Assembly (NCBI RefSeq): GCF_003726035.1
Contig: NZ_QICD01000008.1
Location: 34,800-98,799, forward strand
Origin: Paraeggerthella hongkongensis
Lineage (GTDB): Bacteria > Actinomycetota > Coriobacteriia > Coriobacteriales > Eggerthellaceae
DNA length: 64,000 nucleotides
Reading direction: 5' to 3'
Shown: piece by piece, positions 59,098 to 64,000 of the stretch
Layout of the letters: each line of letters opens with the position of its first letter
Position numbering within the stretch: position 1 is the first letter of the stretch
The notes under the pieces: model-generated
What the model was told of the DNA's origin: nothing
Seen by the model: only the letters and a program-made list of their open reading frames with translations
The model's database searches: none
Program-made: the position numbers and the translations under genes

Positions 59098-61776
59098 TTA
59101 CAAAAGATTCCGAAGCACGAACTGGAGAATGCCTCCGTGTTCGTAATAGCGCCCCTCGGTCGGCGTATCCACCCGCACGACCGACCGGAATTCCACCGTC
59201 GTTCCGTCTTCGCGCTCGGCCCGCACTCCCACCACGCTCGGCTCAGGCAGCCCTGCCGAAAAATCGATCGGAGCTATCGTGTACCGCTCCGATCCGTCCA
59301 GACCCAAGCTCTCGGCGCTCTCTCCGTCTAGGAACTGCAACGGCAAAATGCCCATGCCGATCAAATTGCTGCGATGGATGCGCTCGAAGCTCTCAGCAAA
59401 CGCGGCGCGAATACCCAGCAGCATGGGGCCCTTGGCCGCCCAGTCGCGACTCGAGCCGCTACCGTACATCTTGCCCGCCACCACGACCAACGGCACGCCG
59501 GCATTCCCGTACTTCATCGCAGCATCGAACAGCGGACGAATCTGCCCGTCTGTGAAATCGCGCGTCCAGCCGCCCTTCTTGCCCTCGGCCAAAAGGTTCT
59601 GCAGCTTCACGTTGGCGAACGTGCCGCGCATCATCACTTCGTGATTGCCGCGGCGCGCGCCGTACGTGTTGAAGTCAGCCGGCGCCACCCCGCGCTCCTC
59701 AAGATAGCGAGCAGCCGGAGAGTCCGCCGCAATGGATCCGGCCGGAGAGATGTGGTCCGTCGTGATGAAATCGCCCAAGCGGCCCAGCACGCGTGCTCCC
59801 TCGATGGCCTCGGGCGCCGAAGGCTCGCGCTCCATGCCGTCGAAGTACGGGGCGCGACGCACGTACGTCGACGCATCGTCCCATGCGAAGGTGTCGCTCG
59901 GTTCTTTCCCGAGCGCCTGCCAGGCGGCATCGCCGTCGTAGAGCCCGCGCGTGCCCGCCTCGTACAGCTCGCGGGTGACGCACGTCTCCACCAAAGCGTC
60001 GATCTCTTCCTCGGTCGGCCAGATGTCGGCCAGCAGCACCGGCGTGCCGTCCGGGCGCGTGCCCAGCGCGTCGTGCTCCAGGTCAACGTCCATCGTGCCC
60101 GCAAGCGCGTACGCGATGACCTCGGCCGGAGCAGCCAGGTAGTTCTGGGATACATCGGGAGAGATGCGTCCTTCAAAGTTGCGGTTGCCCGACAAAACGC
60201 TCGCCAGCTCCACGTCATCCGCCACGTCGTGCAACGCATCCAAAATGGGACCGGAGTTCCCGATGCAGCTCATGCACCCGAAGCCGCACGTGTAGAATCC
60301 CAAGCGACGCAAACCGTCCAACAGCTCCGCGCGCTCCAGCAAAAGCTCGGTAGCCTTGCTGCCCGGAGCCAAAATGCACTTGACCCACGGCTTCGGCGAA
60401 AGTCCCGCCTCCGCCGCCTTAGTGGCAAGCAGGCCCGCTGCCAGCATCATGCGAGGGTCGGTGGCGGTCGTGCAGCTCGTCACCGCCGCAATGGCAAGCG
60501 CGCCATGCGTGATATCGAAAGCCTGGCCCCGTACATCCACCTGAACGGTTTGATGCAGATCCAGACCCCGATCAGCGCACACCGCGCGGAAACGCTCCTG
60601 CACGTCAGACAGGGAAATCCTGTCGTGCGGACGCGATGGCCCGGCCAACGACCGCTCGACCTCGCTCAAATCAAGCTCGATAACCTCGGCATAAGCACGC
60701 TCTTGAGCGGCGGGGTCGTTCCAGAAACCCTGCGCCTTCGCGTACGCTTCCACCAGTGCAACCTGCTCGTCGGAGCGTCCCGTCAGGCGCAGGTACGCCA
60801 ACGTCTGCTCGTCAACCGGGAACAAGGTGCACGTGCTGCCGTACTCCGGCGTCATGTTGGAGATGCACGTACGCTGCGTGGCGTTCAAGCTGTCCAAGCC
60901 CGGGCCGAAGCATTCCACGAAGCACCCGACCACGCCCTTCGCCCGCAGCATCTGAGCGAACGTCAGCGCCACGTCCATGGCGGCAACGCCCTCGGACAAC
61001 CGGCCCGTCAGCTTCACGCCCACCACGCGCGGCACGAGCGTGGTGATCGGCTGGCCGAGCGCCGCAGCCTCGGCTTCGATACCGCCGACGCCCCAGCCCA
61101 GCACGCCAATGCCGTTAGCCGTCGGCGTATGGCTATCGGTACCCACCAACGTATCGAAGTAAGCTACCGGAGCTTCCCCTTCGGCAACCGCAACGCCCGC
61201 CGCATCCGACGTCATGACCACGCGCGCGAACTGCTCAATGTTCAGCTGATGGCAAATACCCGCCCCCGGCGGCACAATACGCACGTTGTCGAACGACTCC
61301 TGAGCCCACTTCAAGAAGTCGTAGCGCTCGCGGTTGCGCTCGAACTCCAACTCCATGTTGCGCTCAAGGGCGCCCGCGCAACCAGCTTCGTCGGCTATCA
61401 CGGAATGGTCGATCACCAAATCGCACGGGATCTGCGGATTGATCCTAGCAGGATCCCCGCCCAACTGCGCGCACGCTTCGCGCATCACGGCGAAATCGAC
61501 GAACACGGGCACGCCCGTGAAGTCCTGGAACAGCACGCGCGCCGGGCAGAATTCAACCTCGCTGCCCACCTCGCCCGCATTTCCCGCAGCAACAATACGT
61601 CCCGCCAGCTCTTCCGCCGCCTCAGAGTCCTCGGCGTTGCGCAGAACGTTCTCAAGCAAAACCGTCAGCGCGTACGGAAGGCGTTCGGAACCAGGAACCC
61701 CCGCAACGGGATAGTACGTGTACGCCGCGCCGTTCACCTCAAGCGTAGCGGCAAACCGATCGTTCTTGACCGTCAT
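59098..61776 (-). CDS. acnA: Aconitate hydratase
   Basis: An 892-residue AcnA/IRP-type aconitase interconverting citrate and isocitrate. The [4Fe-4S] cysteines are in AVTSCTTATDP and FGCMSCIGNSGP (the Cys after GCMS). Other landmarks: PVAYFDTLVGTDSHT, GWGVGGIEAE, and the swivel domain GSSRDWAAKGP. It is 15 bases downstream of isocitrate dehydrogenase and probably co-transcribed. Its cluster would depend on the suf system in this window. The start at 61776 has GAGGAGG. Confidence 0.96.
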   Translation of the reverse strand: MTVKNDRFAATLEVNGAAYTYYPVAGVPGSERLPYALTVLLENVLRNAEDSEAAEELAGRIVAAGNAGEVGSEVEFCPARVLFQDFTGVPVFVDFAVMREACAQLGGDPARINPQIPCDLVIDHSVIADEAGCAGALERNMELEFERNRERYDFLKWAQESFDNVRIVPPGAGICHQLNIEQFARVVMTSDAAGVAVAEGEAPVAYFDTLVGTDSHTPTANGIGVLGWGVGGIEAEAAALGQPITTLVPRVVGVKLTGRLSEGVAAMDVALTFAQMLRAKGVVGCFVECFGPGLDSLNATQRTCISNMTPEYGSTCTLFPVDEQTLAYLRLTGRSDEQVALVEAYAKAQGFWNDPAAQERAYAEVIELDLSEVERSLAGPSRPHDRISLSDVQERFRAVCADRGLDLHQTVQVDVRGQAFDITHGALAIAAVTSCTTATDPRMMLAAGLLATKAAEAGLSPKPWVKCILAPGSKATELLLERAELLDGLRRLGFYTCGFGCMSCIGNSGPILDALHDVADDVELASVLSGNRNFEGRISPDVSQNYLAAPAEVIAYALAGTMDVDLEHDALGTRPDGTPVLLADIWPTEEEIDALVETCVTRELYEAGTRGLYDGDAAWQALGKEPSDTFAWDDASTYVRRAPYFDGMEREPSAPEAIEGARVLGRLGDFITTDHISPAGSIAADSPAARYLEERGVAPADFNTYGARRGNHEVMMRGTFANVKLQNLLAEGKKGGWTRDFTDGQIRPLFDAAMKYGNAGVPLVVVAGKMYGSGSSRDWAAKGPMLLGIRAAFAESFERIHRSNLIGMGILPLQFLDGESAESLGLDGSERYTIAPIDFSAGLPEPSVVGVRAEREDGTTVEFRSVVRVDTPTEGRYYEHGGILQFVLRNLL

Positions 61777-61791
61777 CGACGACCTCCTCCT

Positions 61792-62889
61792 CTAATCCAT
61801 CTGCTCAAGCGCTTCTTCAAGCGCAGCAGTAAACTCAGAACAACGTGCAGCCCGCTCGCTCGACCTTGTAGCCTTGCGAATGTCGGCGGTCAGGTACTTA
61901 CCGTCGGCATACACGGCGCGCACCGCGCGACGGATGCGCTCGGCCGCCACGCGCTCGCCCACATGATCAAGCATCATAGCGGCGGACAGGATCTGCGCTG
62001 TCGGGTTCGCCTTGTCCTGCCCCGCGATGTCGGGAGCGCTGCCGTGCACGGCTTCGAACACTGCATAGCGCTTGCCGATGTTCGCCCCAGGGGCAATGCC
62101 CAAGCCGCCCACCAAGCCAGCAGCCAAATCGCTTGCTATGTCACCGTACAGGTTGGGGAACACCACCACATCGAATTGGGAGGGGTCCACCACCATGTTC
62201 ATGCAGAATGCATCCACAATGCGATCGTCGAACCCTATCGACGCCGCGCGCTCTTCGGCAACCTCCCGCGCAACGCGCAGGAACAAGCCGTCCGAGTGCT
62301 TCATGATATTGGCTTTGTGAACGGCGGTGACCTTCGTGCGCCCATGCTTGGCCGCATAGTCGAAAGCGTACTCCACAATGTCGCGCGTCGCCGTCACCGA
62401 AATAGGCTTCACGGAAATGCCCGAGTCGGGGCGAATCGCTCCCGCACCCGTTTCTTCGCAGAACCGTATGAGATCGCGTGCAGCTTGCGAACCTTCCTCG
62501 AACTCGATGCCAGCGTACAGGTCTTCCGAGTTCTCGCGCACGATCACCATGTCCACGTCATCGTAGCGACCGCCCGCCCCGGGAAGCGACAACACGGGAC
62601 GCAAGCAGACGTACAGTCCGAGCGCCCTTCGCAAGGCAACGTTAACGCTGCGAAAGCCCGTGCCCACAGGCGTGGTAATGGGTCCTTTGATGGCCACGCC
62701 GTTTCGCTTGACCGCTTCTATCGTCGAGTCGGGCAAAGGCGTGCCGCAATTCTCCATCGTATGCGCGCCTGCTTCGGCGACCTCCCACGCGATGGCGGCA
62801 CCGCTCGCTTCAACCACGCGCTGCATTGCAGCCGAGGTTTCCAAGCCTATACCGTCGCCGGGAATCAACGTCACGGTACGCTTTGCCAT
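61792..62889 (-). CDS. NAD-dependent isocitrate dehydrogenase (IDH/IMDH family)
   Basis: A 365-residue beta-decarboxylating dehydrogenase. Features: LIPGDGIG, the substrate loop GFRSVNVALRRALGLYVCLRP where SVN replaces the isopropylmalate-type motif, RENSEDLYAGIE, the catalytic VHKANIMK Lys, and NAD-type VHGSAPDIAGQDKANPTA. These favour isocitrate over 3-isopropylmalate and NAD over NADP. Together with aconitase it would form 2-oxoglutarate from citrate. No citrate synthase lies in the window. The start at 62889 has AAGGAGGAGG. Confidence 0.85.
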   Translation of the reverse strand: MAKRTVTLIPGDGIGLETSAAMQRVVEASGAAIAWEVAEAGAHTMENCGTPLPDSTIEAVKRNGVAIKGPITTPVGTGFRSVNVALRRALGLYVCLRPVLSLPGAGGRYDDVDMVIVRENSEDLYAGIEFEEGSQAARDLIRFCEETGAGAIRPDSGISVKPISVTATRDIVEYAFDYAAKHGRTKVTAVHKANIMKHSDGLFLRVAREVAEERAASIGFDDRIVDAFCMNMVVDPSQFDVVVFPNLYGDIASDLAAGLVGGLGIAPGANIGKRYAVFEAVHGSAPDIAGQDKANPTAQILSAAMMLDHVGERVAAERIRRAVRAVYADGKYLTADIRKATRSSERAARCSEFTAALEEALEQMD

Positions 62890-62965
62890 GCCTCCTCCTT
62901 CTTGCCCCTTGCTGGCTCAGCTCTATCTGCCAAAAGAATAGGCGCCCGATTGGCGCAGAACGAAA

Positions 62966-62982
62966 GCGGGCCTTAGGCCCGC
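62966..62982 (-). terminator. Terminator of the HEAT-like gene
   Basis: GCGGGCC (62966-62972), three bases, GGCCCGC (62976-62982), followed by TTTCG on the minus strand: a short but perfect stem 17 bases after the stop. Confidence 0.7.
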
Positions 62983-62999
62983 CTGGTATCGAGAATACG

Positions 63000-63608
63000 C
63001 TACTTCGATTGCACGTTGTCGAGGATTTGCTGCGCGCGGCGCTTGAGCGCGCCCTTGCCGTTCGAGGCGTCGAAAGCCATGCGCGAAGCAAGTTCGTCCT
63101 TCACCTGAGAAGACAGCTTGCCCGACGAAAAGTCAACCACAGCAACCAGCATGTCCTGGAATTCGAAATCTCCGTGATAGCACTGAATTGCCTCGTCGAT
63201 AAGCGGCCATATACGCTCGGAGCGGTTCTCCGTCGTAGCTCCCAGCTTGCACAAAAAGCGCATGGCCGCAAGGCGAACAGGGCCGCTCTCCTCATCGAAC
63301 AGAGCCGTTTCAGCTCCCGGAACCGCCTTGTCGCACGTACGAGAGTCGTGATCGACCATGCCAGCCAGCACGTCAAGGCACTCCCAGCGCGTCTGAGCTT
63401 CCGGTCGGTTAAGCGCGTCGATAAACGCATCGCCGTACGGAACGAACAGATCAGCATGGTCTTTCGAAAGGAAGGCAAGCGCCGCCGCAGCATTTTGACG
63501 ACCCCGACGAGATGGGCCAGAAAGCGCGTTTACCAGCTGGATGAATTGACGTTCGTTGCCAAGTGCTTCTTCTGCGATGGTTTTTGTCCCCTGCGTCTTT
63601 TCGCTCAC
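63000..63608 (-). CDS. HEAT-repeat-like hypothetical protein
   Basis: A 202-residue all-helical protein without signal or membrane segment. Repeated helix pairs such as RRGRQNAAAALAFLSKDHADL, AQTRWECLDVLAGMVDHD and GPVRLAAMRFLCKLG have the spacing of HEAT/armadillo repeats, which act as protein-binding scaffolds. No enzyme motif is present. The start is GTG 63608 with GGAG. It lies between the IDH-aconitase pair and the rRNA operon end and has its own terminator. Function unknown. Confidence 0.75.
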   Translation of the reverse strand: MSEKTQGTKTIAEEALGNERQFIQLVNALSGPSRRGRQNAAAALAFLSKDHADLFVPYGDAFIDALNRPEAQTRWECLDVLAGMVDHDSRTCDKAVPGAETALFDEESGPVRLAAMRFLCKLGATTENRSERIWPLIDEAIQCYHGDFEFQDMLVAVVDFSSGKLSSQVKDELASRMAFDASNGKGALKRRAQQILDNVQSK

Positions 63609-63832
63609 CAGACCACTCCTCTGCCCTCATGTGGGAAAATGCAGCTACTAGTATTCGCTTTCATTATACCCCTCGCCCCGATCCCTCCTTGGATCCGGCG
63701 CAGAATCAACACGACGCCCCGGCAGGCGGCTCCCCAGGCTCCCCAGTACCAACCGGTGCGTCCTCCCCGAAAGCGCGAGAAGAGCGCACGCTTCAGGCAT
63801 CGCCTCGGCCGAATCCCCCCCCCGAACGCGAA

Positions 63833-63868
63833 GAGGGCCCCGGAGCCTCTCCCGGCTCCGGGGCCCTC
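63833..63868 (-). terminator. Terminator of the rRNA operon
   Basis: Perfect 15-bp arms GAGGGCCCCGGAGCC (63833-63847) and GGCTCCGGGGCCCTC (63854-63868) with a six-base loop lie about 30 bases beyond the 5S rRNA end. No long T-tract. The 224-base stretch 63609-63832 holds no gene I can support. Confidence 0.8.
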
Positions 63869-63898
63869 CTGCTCGGAAACGCCGAGCGCCCTGCGCGA

Positions 63899-64000
63899 GC
63901 GCGACGTCCTATCCTCCCACAGCCTTGCGCTGCAGTACTTTCGGCGATGGCGGTCTTAACTTCCGGGTTCGGAATGGGACCGGGTGATCCCCGCCTCCAA
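63899..64000 (-). rRNA. rrf: 5S ribosomal RNA (partial, 3' part)
   Basis: The minus strand reads TTGGAGGCGGGGATCACCCG, then GTCCCATTCCGAACCCGGAA and GTTAAG, the conserved loop B/C region of 5S rRNA, ending in GTGGGAGGATAGGACGTCGC. The 5' end is beyond the window. The 3' end is approximate, placed by the expected terminal helix near 63899. It is presumably the last gene of an rrn operon. Confidence 0.95.

Noticed and set aside
59374..62976. 1200-codon open frame on the plus strand opposite acnA and isocitrate dehydrogenase
   Set aside because: It is the Arg/His-rich antisense shadow of two strongly motif-supported genes in very GC-rich DNA; no ribosome binding site or domain is visible.
63609..63832. 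Pro-rich stretch next to the 5S rRNA, considered as a small gene
   Set aside because: No start codon with a ribosome binding site and no recognisable sequence; treated as intergenic.

Overview
The window looks like chromosomal DNA from an anaerobic, high-GC actinobacterium of class Coriobacteriia, most likely family Eggerthellaceae. I infer this from gene content and style, not from a database search. The pointers are a Tat-exported molybdopterin reductase with its ferredoxin subunit, a Tat-exported FAD reductase next to a LuxR regulator fused to a multi-pass membrane domain, a strongly GC-biased third position, and AGGAGG-type ribosome binding sites. Genus and species cannot be set from this sequence. 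I see no CRISPR array, no tRNA and no prophage. One group II intron is present, and part of a 5S rRNA gene sits at the right edge.

Layout. 1-305 is the end of an L-lactate dehydrogenase. 383-6874 (minus) is a respiratory unit: DMSO-reductase-type catalytic subunit, four-cluster ferredoxin, TorD-like chaperone, then a histidine kinase with a periplasmic CxxCH haem motif and its response regulator. 7153-10260 holds housekeeping genes (SpoU-type RNA methylase, TatD, TcdA). 10541-12290 is an ABC-F ATPase behind a leader with a three-codon ORF. 12412-13026 fuses a helix-turn-helix domain to a superoxide-reductase-like domain. 13010-15904 holds a Ser/Gly-tailed membrane protein and an orphan flavoprotein. 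15911-21722 is an Rrf2 regulator divergent from sufCBDSU, with two copies of a 27-bp palindrome between them. 21712-26978 holds an XRE regulator, a glyoxalase-like protein, cysK (with a third copy of the palindrome over its promoter), an MFS transporter and an M20 peptidase. 27058-30385 is the membrane LuxR regulator and its neighbouring Tat flavoprotein. 30546-38712 holds ogt, a DUF3810 protein, class I ribonucleotide reductase (nrdA, nrdB), and an AhpF-like reductase with ahpC. 38935-45488 is a five-gene import operon: two ABC half-transporters of exporter fold plus ECF S, T and fused A components. 45780-49163 is a Fur-family regulator with a zinc/manganese ABC transporter. 49255-53665 holds uracil permease, a YgiQ radical-SAM protein and a DUF4013 protein. 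53763-55664 is a group IIC-like intron directly behind the rplL terminator. 55721-56966 is rplL, rplJ and the L10 leader. 57031-63608 holds a large membrane protein, aconitase, isocitrate dehydrogenase and a HEAT-like protein. 63899-64000 is 5S rRNA.

How it fits together. Much of the window concerns metal and redox homeostasis in an anaerobe: Fe-S assembly, cysteine synthesis, peroxide and superoxide handling, metal import and anaerobic reductases. The clearest regulatory signal is the shared 9-N9-9 palindrome (TAAATYCTA / TAGGATTAA type) at the suf and cysK promoters, which suggests that Fe-S assembly and cysteine supply are co-regulated by the adjacent Rrf2 protein. The other points most worth following are the XRE-superoxide reductase fusion, the minimal leader ORF of the ABC-F gene, a small set of long intergenic palindromes around redox and nrd genes, and the intron, whose reverse transcriptase is broken by one base.
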